From: Reyranella massiliensis 521
GTDB taxonomy: Bacteria; Pseudomonadota; Alphaproteobacteria; Reyranellales; Reyranellaceae
Direction of reading: 5' to 3'
Length of the DNA: 64,000 bases
Assembly (NCBI RefSeq): GCF_000312425.1
Contig: NZ_HE997181.1
Span: 468,002-532,001 of the forward strand
Under the pieces are notes generated by a model. The model was not told the origin of the DNA. It saw nothing but the letters and a program-made list of their open reading frames with translations, and ran no database searches. The translations under genes and the position numbers were made by a program. Below, piece by piece: positions 26,662 to 35,554 of this stretch. Within the stretch, counting starts at the first letter, position 1. The number at the start of each line of letters is the position of its first letter.

Positions 26662-27849
26662 GTGGGCGAGGAGATGTGGCGACGCGAGGCGTTGGCGCCC
26701 TATGCGACCCTGCCGTGGCAGAGCCGCGGCCGCCTGCATGCCGAGCCCGAATCCTCCAGCCGCAGTCCGTTCCAGCGCGACCGCGACCGCATCATCCATT
26801 CGACGGCGTTTCGGCGGCTGAAGCACAAGACCCAGGTCTTCGTCTATCACGAGGGCGACCACTATCGGACGCGCCTCACCCACTCGCTCGAAGTGGCCCA
26901 GATCGCGCGGACGATCTGCCGCGTGCTGCGGCTCGACGAAGATCTCGGTGAGGCAGTGGCGTTGGCGCACGACCTCGGCCATACGCCGTTCGGCCATGCC
27001 GGCGAGGAGGCTCTGCACGGCGTCATGAAGCCTTATGCCGGCTTCGACCATAATGCCCAGACGCTGCGCATTCTCACCAAGCTCGAGGACCGCTACGCCG
27101 AGTTCAATGGGCTGAACCTCACCTGGGAGACGCTGGAGGGGGCGGTGAAGCACAACGGCCCCCTGCTAAAGAAGGGACGCACGCTCGAGGAACTGCCCGC
27201 CGCCATCGTCGAATATTGCCGGGATCACGATCTCGAGCTTCATGGCCATGCCGGGCCGGAGGCGCAGGTTGCCGCCCTGAGCGACGACATCGCCTACAAC
27301 AATCACGATATCGACGACGGGCTGCGCGCCGGCCTGTTCGAGATCAAGGACCTGCTCGACCTGCCGCTGGTCGGCGAGATGTTCGCGACCGTCGGCCGGA
27401 CGTATCCCGGCATCGACCAGACGCGGCTGGTTCACGAGGCGGTGCGTCGCGTGATCAACGCCATGGTCGAGGACGTGCTGACGGAGACGCGCCGGCGCCT
27501 GAAGGAGGCGCAACCGAAGTCGGTGGCCGATATCCGCGCCCTCGGCCGGCCTGTCGTCGCCTTCTCGGACGAGATGGTCGCCACCGACAAGACGGTGAAG
27601 GACTTCCTCTACAAGCGCATGTACGAGCACTGGAAGCTCAACCGTTCGCATTCCAAGGCGCGTCGCGTCGTCGTCGATCTGTTCGAGCTGCTGTTTACCG
27701 AGCCCAATTGCCTGCCGTCGCCGTGGCGCGAGAAGGCCGAGCGGGGGGCGATCCAGGCAAAGGCCCGTGTCGTCGCCGACTATATCGCCGGCATGACGGA
27801 CCGCTACGCCCTGGACGAGCACCGCCGGCTGTTCGATCTCTATCAGTAA
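26662..27849 (+). CDS. dgt: dGTPase-like deoxynucleotide triphosphohydrolase (HD domain)
   Basis: A 395-residue HD-superfamily phosphohydrolase, type 2 dGTPase-like. [20 protein letters not shown] is the family signature at residues 41-60. [10 protein letters not shown] gives His74, [15 protein letters not shown] gives the His103-Asp104 metal pair, and [12 protein letters not shown] near 214 gives the last Asp. It hydrolyses dGTP and related dNTPs to deoxynucleoside and tripolyphosphate in the cytosol. I use GTG 26662; ATG 26674 is an alternative but its GAGGAG abuts the codon. It precedes argS by 53 bases, as in many Alphaproteobacteria. Confidence 0.92.
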   Translation: MGEEMWRREALAPYATLPWQSRGRLHAEPESSSRSPFQRDRDRIIHSTAFRRLKHKTQVFVYHEGDHYRTRLTHSLEVAQIARTICRVLRLDEDLGEAVALAHDLGHTPFGHAGEEALHGVMKPYAGFDHNAQTLRILTKLEDRYAEFNGLNLTWETLEGAVKHNGPLLKKGRTLEELPAAIVEYCRDHDLELHGHAGPEAQVAALSDDIAYNNHDIDDGLRAGLFEIKDLLDLPLVGEMFATVGRTYPGIDQTRLVHEAVRRVINAMVEDVLTETRRRLKEAQPKSVADIRALGRPVVAFSDEMVATDKTVKDFLYKRMYEHWKLNRSHSKARRVVVDLFELLFTEPNCLPSPWREKAERGAIQAKARVVADYIAGMTDRYALDEHRRLFDLYQ

Positions 27850-27902
27850 GGCCGGCGGGCCTTCGGGATGACAAGTTTGCCCGAATCGGCAATACCCGCC
27901 CC

Positions 27903-29645
27903 ATGAATCCCTACCGTCATTTCATCGGCGAGATCGTCGCGGCGCTCAAATCCATGCAGGCTGCCGGCGAATTGCCGGAAAAGCTCGATTTTTCGGCCAT
28001 CACGGCCGAGCCGCCACGCGACCCCGCCCACGGCGATATCGCGACCAATGCCGCCATGGTGCTGGCCAAGGCCGCGGGCAGGAAGCCACGCGACATCGCC
28101 GAGGCGCTGATCGGGCGGCTCACGGCCAATCCCGACGTGGTCGATGGCGCTGTGGCCGGGCCCGGCTTCATCAACCTCAAGCTCGTCGACGGCTTCTGGC
28201 GCAAGCGCCTGCGCGACTGCCTCGCGGCCGGTCTCGCCTATGGCGATTCGGCGATGGGGCAGGGGGCGAAGGTCAACGTCGAGTACGTCTCGGCCAACCC
28301 GACCGGCCCGCTGCACGTGGCGCACGCGCGCGGCGCGGTGGTGGGCGATGCGCTGGCCAACCTTCTCCAGAAGGCAGGCTACGCCGTCACCAAGGAATAT
28401 TACATCAACGATGCCGGTGCCCAGGTCGACAAGCTCGGCCAGTCGACCTACCTGCGCTACCGCGAAGCGTTGGGTGAGTCTATCGCCGCGATTCCCGAGG
28501 GGCTCTATCCCGGCGAATACTTGAAAGAGGTCGGTGCGGCGATCGCCAAGCGCGACGGCGCGCGCTGGGTCGACAGGCCGGAAGCCGATTGGCTGCCCGA
28601 GATGCGTGCCTTCGCGATCGACTATCTGATGGCGGAGATCAAGGCCGACCTCGAAACGCTCGGCGTCAGCATCGACGTCTATTCGTCGGAGCGCGCTCTG
28701 GTCGAAAGCGGCGCCGTCGACCGCGCGTTCCAGGAGTTGAGCCGCCAGGACCTGATCTACCAGGGCCGGCTGGAGCCGCCGAAGGGGCAGAAACCCGACG
28801 ATTGGGAAGATCGCGAGCAGACTCTCTTTCGCGCCACGCGGTTCGGCGACGAGGTCGACCGTCCGCTCAAGAAGTCGGACGGCAGCTGGACCTACTTCGC
28901 CAACGACATCGCCTATCATCACGACAAGTTCCGTCGTGGTTTCGGCGACATGATCGACGTGTGGGGCGCCGACCATGGCGGCTACGTCAAGCGCATGAAG
29001 GCGGCCGTCAGCGCCATCACGGAGAAACAGGGTGAGCTCGACGTCAAGCTCTGCCAGCTCGTGCGCGTCATGCGAAACGGCGAACTGGTGCGCATGTCCA
29101 AGCGCGCCGGCACGTTCGTTACCCTGCGCGATCTGCTGGACGAAGTCGGCCCCGACGTCGTGCGCTTCACGATGCTCACGCGCAAGAACGACGCGCCGTT
29201 CGACTTCGATCTGGTCAAGGCCACGGAACAGTCACGCGACAACCCGGTCTGGTATGTCCAGTATGGCCATGCGCGCACGCGCTCCGTCATGCGTCAGGCG
29301 AGCGCTGCGGGTGTTTCGGTCGATGGTCTGGAGGCCGCGCCGCTCGATCGTCTGGCCGATGTCGGTGAACTGGCCTTGATCCGCTTGATCGCCCAATGGC
29401 CCCGACAGGTCGAGGCGGCCGCGATTGCCCACGAGCCGCACAGGATCGGCTTTTATCTCTACGACCTCGCAGCCGCGTTCCATGCCCATTGGAATCGCGG
29501 GCGCGAGGAGCCAGGGCTGCGGTTCGTGGTCGAGGGAGATCCGGACCTCACCCGGGCGCGTCTGGCCTTGGTACAGGGAATCGGATTTGTGATAGGATCA
29601 GGATTAAAGGTCTTCGGCGTAACACCCGTCGAGGAAATGAGATAA
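27903..29645 (+). CDS. argS: Arginyl-tRNA synthetase
   Basis: A 580-residue class I aminoacyl-tRNA synthetase that charges tRNA-Arg. The HIGH-equivalent is [13 protein letters not shown] near residue 130, and the KMSK-equivalent is [15 protein letters not shown] near 398. Residues 1-100 form the N-terminal additional domain that binds the tRNA D-loop, and residues 450-580 form the DALR anticodon-binding domain. ATG 27903 gives the usual N-terminus MNPYRHF. The next gene (SPOR protein) begins 3 bases after the stop, so the two are in one operon. Confidence 0.97.
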   Translation: MNPYRHFIGEIVAALKSMQAAGELPEKLDFSAITAEPPRDPAHGDIATNAAMVLAKAAGRKPRDIAEALIGRLTANPDVVDGAVAGPGFINLKLVDGFWRKRLRDCLAAGLAYGDSAMGQGAKVNVEYVSANPTGPLHVAHARGAVVGDALANLLQKAGYAVTKEYYINDAGAQVDKLGQSTYLRYREALGESIAAIPEGLYPGEYLKEVGAAIAKRDGARWVDRPEADWLPEMRAFAIDYLMAEIKADLETLGVSIDVYSSERALVESGAVDRAFQELSRQDLIYQGRLEPPKGQKPDDWEDREQTLFRATRFGDEVDRPLKKSDGSWTYFANDIAYHHDKFRRGFGDMIDVWGADHGGYVKRMKAAVSAITEKQGELDVKLCQLVRVMRNGELVRMSKRAGTFVTLRDLLDEVGPDVVRFTMLTRKNDAPFDFDLVKATEQSRDNPVWYVQYGHARTRSVMRQASAAGVSVDGLEAAPLDRLADVGELALIRLIAQWPRQVEAAAIAHEPHRIGFYLYDLAAAFHAHWNRGREEPGLRFVVEGDPDLTRARLALVQGIGFVIGSGLKVFGVTPVEEMR

Positions 29646-29648
29646 CGA

Positions 29649-30563
29649 ATGCACATCCGCCGGTCCCCCTCCGGCGACGGACCTACGATCTACCGACCGA
29701 GTGAGTCGGTTGCCATGCGGCTCGATCCGCCGCCCCGGCCCGTCGCGCACGAACCAGATTCAATCCCGCCGCCGCCGCGGGACTCCCTGCTCATGCGCGT
29801 CAACAGAAGACGCGGTCAGATCCTGACGATCATGGTCTCGGTGGCCGCCATCGCGAGCTTCGGCTCGGTCGTGTGGTGGGCCCACAACCAGGACGTCAAG
29901 GCAGGTGGTCGGGGACTGGAGCCGCTGGTCGTGCAGGCGCCGACCACGCCCGCCCGGATGAAGCCCGAGAATGCCGGCGGCCTCGTCCCGCCCAACCAGG
30001 ACAAGGAAGTCTTCAATCGCATCTCTCCCGGTACGGTGCCCGCGCAGCCTGAAAAGCTGTTGCCCGTAGCAGTGACGCCTCGCCTGCCGGCCAATGGCTT
30101 GCCGACACCGGCGGCCCCCAAGCCTCCAGAAGCCGAGGTCGCCAAGGCGCCGACGCCTCTGCAGCCCAATCCTCCGGCGACGGCCGCCCCGGCGCAGCCG
30201 ACCGACAAGGCGCCGGCCAATCCGCCGAACGTGCAGCCGGCTTCCACGACGCCGAGCAGCGAGAGTGGACCCAGCATCGCCAGCCTGATCGAGAACATGT
30301 CCGGTCCGACCGGCGGCTGGCGCGTACAGATCGCCTCGGTAAAGAGCGAAGACGTTGCCAAGTCGACATGGGCGCGTCTGCAAAGCGCTCATGGCGACGT
30401 GCTGTCCAGCCTGCGTATGCAGGCGGTGAAGGTCGATCTCGGCGACAGGGGAGTCTGGTATCGCGTCCAGGCAGGGCCGCTCGACGAGAAGCAGGCCCAC
30501 AGCGTCTGCGCCAACCTGAAGTCGCGCCGGACCGACTGCGTCTCGGTACCTCCGGCACGGTGA
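29649..30563 (+). CDS. SPOR-domain inner-membrane protein
   Basis: A 304-residue protein. The N-terminal 55 residues are cytosolic and basic; ILTIMVSVAAIASFGSVVWW near residues 57-76 is a single membrane helix. Residues 85-215 are a Pro/Ala-rich periplasmic linker. Residues 225-300 form the SPOR domain: WRVQIASVKSEDVAKSTWARL and VWYRVQAGPLDEKQAHSVCANLK. SPOR domains bind denuded glycan strands at the septum. It lies between argS and nagZ, the standard alphaproteobacterial setting, and the downstream nagZ gene fits peptidoglycan turnover. Confidence 0.93.
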   Translation: MHIRRSPSGDGPTIYRPSESVAMRLDPPPRPVAHEPDSIPPPPRDSLLMRVNRRRGQILTIMVSVAAIASFGSVVWWAHNQDVKAGGRGLEPLVVQAPTTPARMKPENAGGLVPPNQDKEVFNRISPGTVPAQPEKLLPVAVTPRLPANGLPTPAAPKPPEAEVAKAPTPLQPNPPATAAPAQPTDKAPANPPNVQPASTTPSSESGPSIASLIENMSGPTGGWRVQIASVKSEDVAKSTWARLQSAHGDVLSSLRMQAVKVDLGDRGVWYRVQAGPLDEKQAHSVCANLKSRRTDCVSVPPAR

Positions 30564-30573
30564 CATCTTGGCC

Positions 30574-31605
30574 ATGAGAGTGCCGCGCGCGGCTATTCTG
30601 GGCTGCGCCGGTCCCGACCTGACGCCGGACGAGCGCGCCTTCTTCCGCGACGCCGATCCGCTGGGCTTCATCCTGTTTGCCCGCAACTTCGATACGCCGG
30701 ATCGGGCGCGTCGATTGGCCGACGACCTGCGGTCTTCGGTGGCACGGGCCGACGCCCCGATCCTGATCGATCAGGAAGGTGGGCGCGTGGCGCGATTGCG
30801 CCCGCCGCATTGGCGCAAGGCGCCGCCGGCCCGTCTTCTGGGCACCCTCTACGCCCGCGATCCAGAGCGCGGGCTGGAAGCCGCCAAACTCAATTCCCGC
30901 CTGCTGGCCGCCGACGTGACGTCGGTGGGCTGCGATGTCGACTGCGTGCCCGTTCTCGATATCGCCTTTCCCGAGACCCACGCCGTGATCGGCGATCGGG
31001 CCTATGCCGACCGGCCCGAGCCGGTGGCGGCGCTGGGGCGTGCCGCGGCCGAGGGCCTGCTGGCCGAGGGCGTGATGCCGGTCATCAAGCACATTCCGGG
31101 GCACGGCCGCGCCACAGTCGACAGCCACGATACGCTGCCGACCGTGACGGCATCGCGCGCCGAACTGGAACGCACCGACTTCGTACCCTTCAAGCTGCTG
31201 GCCGACCTGCCCTGGGCCATGACCGGACACCTCCTCTTCGAGGCGATCGATGCCGAGAACTGCGTCACGGTATCGGCACGCAGCGTGAAGGAGATCGTTC
31301 GCGACCATATCGGATTCGACGGACTGCTCCTCTCGGACGACCTGTCCATGCAGGCGCTGGGCGGCTCGTTGGGAGATCGGGCCTTCCGCGCGCTGGCGGC
31401 GGGCTGCGACATCGCCCTGCACTGCAATGGCCGGATGGAAGAAATGGTCGAGATTGCCGGCCGCACTGGGGCGATGACCGGCGCCGCTTGGCGCCGCTTC
31501 GAGGCGGGTCGCGCCTTCCTGGGCCGCCATCGGGACCCGGCCGGCCCCCGCGGCCTCGCCGATGCTGCAAAAAGGCTCACCGAACTCCTGCCCGAATGGG
31601 GATAA
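30574..31605 (+). CDS. nagZ: Beta-N-acetylglucosaminidase
   Basis: A 343-residue GH3 enzyme. IDQEGGRVARLRPP near residue 70 is the substrate-binding strand. KHIPGHGRATVDSHDTLP near 169 is the NagZ-specific His/Asp acid-base loop. LLLSDDLSMQAL near 249 carries the nucleophile Asp. NagZ removes GlcNAc from 1,6-anhydro-muropeptides in the cytosol for wall recycling. I use ATG 30574; a TTG at 30568 would add two residues. It sits 10 bases after the SPOR gene and 55 bases ahead of scpA. Confidence 0.95.
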   Translation: MRVPRAAILGCAGPDLTPDERAFFRDADPLGFILFARNFDTPDRARRLADDLRSSVARADAPILIDQEGGRVARLRPPHWRKAPPARLLGTLYARDPERGLEAAKLNSRLLAADVTSVGCDVDCVPVLDIAFPETHAVIGDRAYADRPEPVAALGRAAAEGLLAEGVMPVIKHIPGHGRATVDSHDTLPTVTASRAELERTDFVPFKLLADLPWAMTGHLLFEAIDAENCVTVSARSVKEIVRDHIGFDGLLLSDDLSMQALGGSLGDRAFRALAAGCDIALHCNGRMEEMVEIAGRTGAMTGAAWRRFEAGRAFLGRHRDPAGPRGLADAAKRLTELLPEWG

Positions 31606-31660
31606 GGCGGGGCCAAATCCAGTGGCGGCAGGCGCTCCCAGTGGACTAAACCGGGGCTAC

Positions 31661-32521
31661 ATGAACGAGCCCGCAAGCCCGCCCCCCGAAGACGTTCCGG
31701 TCGCCGAAGCGCCCGCCGTGCCCGCCGAAACGGCACCGGCCGCCGACGGCTTCAATGCTGCCGGGCCCGACGTCATCGCGCCGGGCGAGGGCGAGCTGAT
31801 CGTCAATCTCGAGGGCTTCGAAGGCCCGCTCGACCTGCTCCTCACCCTGGCGCGCGATCAAAAGGTCGATCTGCGGCGCATCTCGATGGTGGCGCTGGTC
31901 GATCAGTATCTGGCGCATGTCGCCCAGGCCCGCCGCCTCAGGCTGGAACTCGCCGCCGACTACCTCGTGATGGCCGCGTGGCTCGCCTATCTGAAGTCGC
32001 GCCTGCTGCTGCCGGAGCCGCCGGCCGGCGAAGAGCCGTCGGGCCAGGAGATGGCCGACGCGCTGCAATGGCAGTTGCGCCGCCTGGAGGCGATGCAGGA
32101 AGCCGGCGCCCGCTTGATGGCGCGCCCGCAGCTCGGCAAGGACGTCTTCTCGCGCGGCCAGCCCGAGGGCGTCGTTATCATTCGCCGGGCCGTCTGGGAC
32201 GTGAAGCTTTACGACCTGCTGCAGGCGTACGGCCATCAGGTGCGGCCCAAGGATGCGGACACCTACCAGATCGCGCCGATGCAGTTCTTCTCGGTCGAGG
32301 AGGCTGCGGAGCGCCTTGGCCGGATGCTGGGCATCGCCATCGATTGGCAGACGCTGGAGGCATTCCTGCCGGCCGGCCTCACTGATCCGACGAAACGCCG
32401 CTCGGCCATCGCGTCTACGTTCGTGGCAGGCCTCCAGCTGGCCAAGGACGGCCAGATCGAGCTGCGCCAGACCGAGCGTTTTGGCCCCATTCATTTGCGT
32501 AAACGTACCGAGCAACGGTGA
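31661..32521 (+). CDS. scpA: Segregation and condensation protein A
   Basis: A 286-residue kleisin. The conserved core begins at LEGFEGPLDLLLTLARDQKVDLRRIS near residue 48, the N-terminal SMC-neck-binding part; the C-terminal winged helix contains FVAGLQLAKDGQIELRQ. The first 45 residues are a Pro/Ala/Glu-rich extension (MNEPASPPPEDVP and onward). Together with ScpB and SMC it condenses and separates daughter chromosomes. The stop overlaps the scpB GTG start as GTGA, so translation is coupled. ATG 31661 is preferred over an upstream in-frame ATG at 31562 that lies inside nagZ. Confidence 0.95.
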   Translation: MNEPASPPPEDVPVAEAPAVPAETAPAADGFNAAGPDVIAPGEGELIVNLEGFEGPLDLLLTLARDQKVDLRRISMVALVDQYLAHVAQARRLRLELAADYLVMAAWLAYLKSRLLLPEPPAGEEPSGQEMADALQWQLRRLEAMQEAGARLMARPQLGKDVFSRGQPEGVVIIRRAVWDVKLYDLLQAYGHQVRPKDADTYQIAPMQFFSVEEAAERLGRMLGIAIDWQTLEAFLPAGLTDPTKRRSAIASTFVAGLQLAKDGQIELRQTERFGPIHLRKRTEQR

Positions 32522-33804
32522 CGGTTCCCGATATGTCAGATCAAGAAAACAAAGCGACCGCCGTCGAAGAGCCGAAGGACCAGGAGGCAGTCGTCGCCGA
32601 ACCTGCGTCCGAGGCGGAAGCCGTCGCCGGCGATCTGTCCGAGGACGAGGAATTGGCTGCCGCCAAGAACCGGCAGGGCGTCGACGATGACGACGACTCG
32701 GACGATAAAGATGACGATGACTCGGATGACGACGAAGACGAGTCGGACGATGACGACGATTCCGACGACGACGATTCCGAAGAGGATGACGGCGAGTCGG
32801 ACGATGACGAGTCGGATGATGACGACGATTCCGACGAAGAAGACGATGACTCGGATGACGAAGACGAGTCGGACGATGACGACGATTTCGAAGAGGACGG
32901 CGAATCGGACGAAGACGAGTCGGATGATGCTTCTGACGAGGATGACGAAGAGGACGACGACGATGAGGAAGACGACGGCCATGAGGAGGACGTCGAAAAG
33001 GCCGTTGTAGAGGAAGCCTCCGAAGTCGAAGCGCCTGAAGTCGAGACCTCAGAAGCCGAGGGCTCAGAAGCCGAACCTCGGGAAGTCGAAGCGCCAGAAG
33101 CCGAGACCGTCATTGCGGCTGCTGCAGGTGCGGCAGTGGCGGCCGCGGCGGCAGGCCAGGTCACCGATGTGGTTCCCCCCGACCACGCCCAGCACCTCCG
33201 CCTGCTCGAAGCGCTGGTCTTTGCCGGCGCCCAGGCGCTGGACGAAAAGGATCTGGCCGAGCGCCTGCCCAACGACGCCGATGTCGCGCGGCTGCTGGCC
33301 GATCTCGCGGAGCTTTATGCCAATCGGGGCGTGAATCTGGTCAAGGTCGCGGGCGGCTATGCGTTCCGTACGGCGCCGGACCTGGCCGAGAAGCTCAAGA
33401 TCGAGCGGCCGGTGACGCGCAAACTGTCGCGTGCGTCGGTCGAGACGCTGGCCATCATCGCCTATCATCAGCCGGTGACTCGTGCAGAGATCGAGCAGGT
33501 ACGTGGCGTCGGCCTGAGCAAGGGTACGCTCGACCTGCTGTTCGAGCAGAACTGGATCAAGCCGATGGGCCGCCGCCGTGCGCCCGGCAAACCCGTCACC
33601 TGGGGCACGACCGATTTCTTCCTCGAGCATTTCGGTCTGCCGAGCCTCGACGACCTGCCCGGCCAGGAAGAACTGAAGGCCGCGGGCCTCTTGGATCAGC
33701 GCGCCCAGCCCCCCATATTTCGGCCTGAAGAGCCGGATCTGCCGCTCGAACCGACGGAGGAAGAGGCCACCGAGCCTCTGGCTACCGAAGAAACGGGGCG
33801 GTGA
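32518..33804 (+). CDS. scpB: Segregation and condensation protein B with giant Asp/Ser-rich N-terminal tract
   Basis: A 428-residue ScpB where about 200-250 residues are usual. The conserved winged-helix core lies at residues 220-395: RLLEALVFAGAQALDEKDLA, VKVAGGYAFRTAP, LSRASVETLAIIAYHQPVTR and IEQVRGVGLSKGTLD are standard. Residues 56-155 are a low-complexity tract with 60 Asp, most others Ser and Glu. Residues 160-197 repeat VEAPE/SEAE-like units, and 198-213 are Ala-rich. GTG 32518 overlaps the scpA TGA as GTGA; ATG 32533 is an alternative start. ScpB dimers bind the ScpA linker in the condensin complex. The tract is expected to be disordered and heavily negative, perhaps a DNA mimic. Confidence 0.93.
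   Translation: MTVPDMSDQENKATAVEEPKDQEAVVAEPASEAEAVAGDLSEDEELAAAKNRQGVDDDDDSDDKDDDDSDDDEDESDDDDDSDDDDSEEDDGESDDDESDDDDDSDEEDDDSDDEDESDDDDDFEEDGESDEDESDDASDEDDEEDDDDEEDDGHEEDVEKAVVEEASEVEAPEVETSEAEGSEAEPREVEAPEAETVIAAAAGAAVAAAAAGQVTDVVPPDHAQHLRLLEALVFAGAQALDEKDLAERLPNDADVARLLADLAELYANRGVNLVKVAGGYAFRTAPDLAEKLKIERPVTRKLSRASVETLAIIAYHQPVTRAEIEQVRGVGLSKGTLDLLFEQNWIKPMGRRRAPGKPVTWGTTDFFLEHFGLPSLDDLPGQEELKAAGLLDQRAQPPIFRPEEPDLPLEPTEEEATEPLATEETGR
32683..32982 (+). repeat. Asp/Ser codon low-complexity repeat inside scpB
   Basis: This 300-base stretch is built almost only from GAC, GAT, GAA, GAG, TCG and TCC codons. Within it 32713-32761 and 32842-32887 are near-identical direct copies, differing by one GAC codon insertion and 129 bases apart. 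This looks like replication slippage or unequal exchange. The reading frame stays open throughout, so length changes are probably multiples of three. Confidence 0.85.
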
Positions 33805-33933
33805 CGCCTCCAGAGGGGCAGACGCCCCAATACGACCTTATTCGACTGGTTGCCGGGCCTTCAACGCGAGTGCCATAATCAGGGCTCGTGAATTCGACAC
33901 GCCGATCGGAATAAATCTTGGGAGCATGTTCAC

Positions 33934-34191
33934 ATGGGTAGCTTCAGCATTTGGCACTGGCTAATCGTGCTGGCCGTCGTGCTGCTGCTGTTCGGCGGTC
34001 GCGGCAAGATCTCGCAGCTCATGGGCGACTTCGGAAAGGGCCTCTCGGCCTTCAAGAAGGGCGTCGGTGGGCAGGAGGAGACGCCGCCGACGCAAGCCAA
34101 TCAGCAGCCGGGCGACGCCGCCAAGCCGATTTCGGCCCAGGCCACCACCACGCCGCCGGGTGGTCAGGTCCACCAGGATGCGAAAGTCTGA
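33934..34191 (+). CDS. tatA: Sec-independent protein translocase TatA
   Basis: An 85-residue TatA. A short N-terminal membrane helix ([14 protein letters not shown]) is followed by [23 protein letters not shown], the amphipathic helix with the FG hinge, and then a polar tail with Pro and Thr. TatA oligomers form the pore for folded proteins with twin-arginine signals. ATG 33934 has GGGAG about 9 bases upstream. A terminator-like hairpin sits between it and tatB, and tatB and tatC follow in order. Confidence 0.95.
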   Translation: MGSFSIWHWLIVLAVVLLLFGGRGKISQLMGDFGKGLSAFKKGVGGQEETPPTQANQQPGDAAKPISAQATTTPPGGQVHQDAKV

Positions 34192-34193
34192 CG

Positions 34194-34223
34194 ACGCGCC
34201 TGGAGTAGCCGCGGCGCGTTTTT
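34194..34223 (+). terminator. Possible attenuator/terminator between tatA and tatB
   Basis: ACGCGCC (34194-34200) pairs with GGCGCGT (34213-34219) around a 12-base loop; five T bases occupy 34219-34223. This is the form of an intrinsic terminator with a 7-base-pair GC-rich stem. Its placement within the tat operon suggests partial termination that would leave TatA in excess. Strength is not tested. Confidence 0.55.
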
Positions 34224-34243
34224 GCGGCGGGATCTGAACAACG

Positions 34244-34684
34244 ATGTTCGGTATCGACAGTCCTGAGCTTCTGGTCATCGCCGTCGTGGCGCTGGTCGTC
34301 ATCGGCCCCAAGGAGCTGCCGAACCTGTTGCGGAGCTGGGGCCGGTGGATGGCCCAGATGCGCGGCATGGCGTCGGAATTCCGCGGCCATGTCGACGAGA
34401 TGGTCCGCCAGTCCGAGCTCGACGAGGTCAAGAAGCAGCTCGAGTCCGCGCCAGGGCTCGACCTGCAGTCGCTCGACCCCACCAAGCAGATCAAGAGCGC
34501 CATTCAGGAAGGCATGGCCGAGGGCGAAAAGGCGCTCGCCGAGGCCAAGGCCCAGATCGACAACCCGCTGGTCGAGCCGGAATCCGCGCCTCAGATCGCG
34601 GCCGAGCCCATCGCGCCGCCTGTGCCTGCAGTTCCCGTACCTGCAGCTGAAGAGAAGCCGGCGAAGGCCGTTGCGGCCGGCTGA
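34244..34684 (+). CDS. tatB: Sec-independent protein translocase TatB
   Basis: A 146-residue TatB. MFGIDSPELLVIAVVALVVIG is the N-terminal helix with the Glu that marks TatB; PKELPNLLRSWGRWMAQMRGM and EFRGHVDEMVRQSELDEVKKQ form the amphipathic helix. Residues 110-146 are a Pro/Ala/Val-rich tail. TatB with TatC recognises twin-arginine signal peptides at the inner membrane. It follows tatA after 52 bases, across a terminator-like hairpin, and precedes tatC by 70 bases. Confidence 0.95.
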   Translation: MFGIDSPELLVIAVVALVVIGPKELPNLLRSWGRWMAQMRGMASEFRGHVDEMVRQSELDEVKKQLESAPGLDLQSLDPTKQIKSAIQEGMAEGEKALAEAKAQIDNPLVEPESAPQIAAEPIAPPVPAVPVPAAEEKPAKAVAAG

Positions 34685-34754
34685 GTGCCAAATAGCGCTT
34701 TGAATCGGGTGCCAAAGGACGGCATAACGCGGCTCCCATGCTGCGAAGCGTACC

Positions 34755-35552
34755 GTGACCCAGGCACACGACGGACCTGAAGACGACAAGCCGATGCCGC
34801 TGCTCGACCATCTGGTCGAGCTGCGCAAACGCCTGATCTATGCCCTTGTCTGCTTTTTTGCCGTCTTCTTCGTCACGTTCTATTTCGCCAAGCCGATCTT
34901 CTCGTTCCTGATCCAGCCGGCCCTGGCCGATGGCTACAAGGTCATCGTCCTCGATATCTTCGAGTTCTTCTTCGTCACCGTGAAGCTGTCGGCGTTCGTC
35001 GCGCTGATCGTCGGCTTCCCGCTGATTGCGGTGCAGATCTGGCTGTTCGTCGCGCCCGGCCTCTACCGGCACGAGAAGCGCGCTTTCGTGCCTTTCCTGG
35101 TCGCCACGCCGTTCATGTTCTATGCCGGCTGCGCGCTCATGTACTATGTCGTGCTGCCCTACGTGATCAATTTCATGCTCACGCAGTATGCGCCGGCCGA
35201 CATCGAAAAGACGCTGAGATCGTCCGACTACCTCGAGCGCATCCTGCAGCTCGTCTTCGCTTTCGGCTTTGCCTTCGAAGTCCCGGTCCTGCTGACCCTG
35301 CTGATCCAGGTCGGGATCGCCACCAGCGAGGGCCTCAAGTCCAAGCGCCGATATGCCATCGTCATCGCCTTCGTCATCGCAGCCGTTCTGGCCCCGCCTG
35401 ACGTGGTCAGCCAGATTGCCCTCGCCATCCCCTTGATGGCCTTCTACGAGATCAGCATCCTGATCGGCGGCTGGATCGAGCGGAAGCGCGAGCGCGAGGA
35501 TAAGGCTGCCGAGGAAGCCGAGAAGAAAGCCGACGAGGCGGCCAGCTCCTAG
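34755..35552 (+). CDS. tatC: Sec-independent protein translocase TatC
   Basis: A 265-residue polytopic protein with six membrane helices. [19 protein letters not shown] at residues about 14-32 is the TatC signature, and [14 protein letters not shown] is the conserved cytosolic loop that takes part in signal-peptide recognition. The C-terminal tail ([20 protein letters not shown]) is a charged helical extension. It starts at GTG 34755. The serS start follows 2 bases after the stop, so it is probably co-transcribed. Confidence 0.96.
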   Translation: MTQAHDGPEDDKPMPLLDHLVELRKRLIYALVCFFAVFFVTFYFAKPIFSFLIQPALADGYKVIVLDIFEFFFVTVKLSAFVALIVGFPLIAVQIWLFVAPGLYRHEKRAFVPFLVATPFMFYAGCALMYYVVLPYVINFMLTQYAPADIEKTLRSSDYLERILQLVFAFGFAFEVPVLLTLLIQVGIATSEGLKSKRRYAIVIAFVIAAVLAPPDVVSQIALAIPLMAFYEISILIGGWIERKREREDKAAEEAEKKADEAASS

Positions 35553-35554
35553 CC

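Noticed and set aside
32683..32982. Idea that the acidic scpB tract is a frameshift or sequencing artefact
   Set aside because: The frame remains open from the start to the ScpB core and all differences between copies are whole codons.
33815..33828. GGGGC/GCCCC hairpin after scpB
   Set aside because: Only five base pairs and no T-run; too weak to call a terminator.
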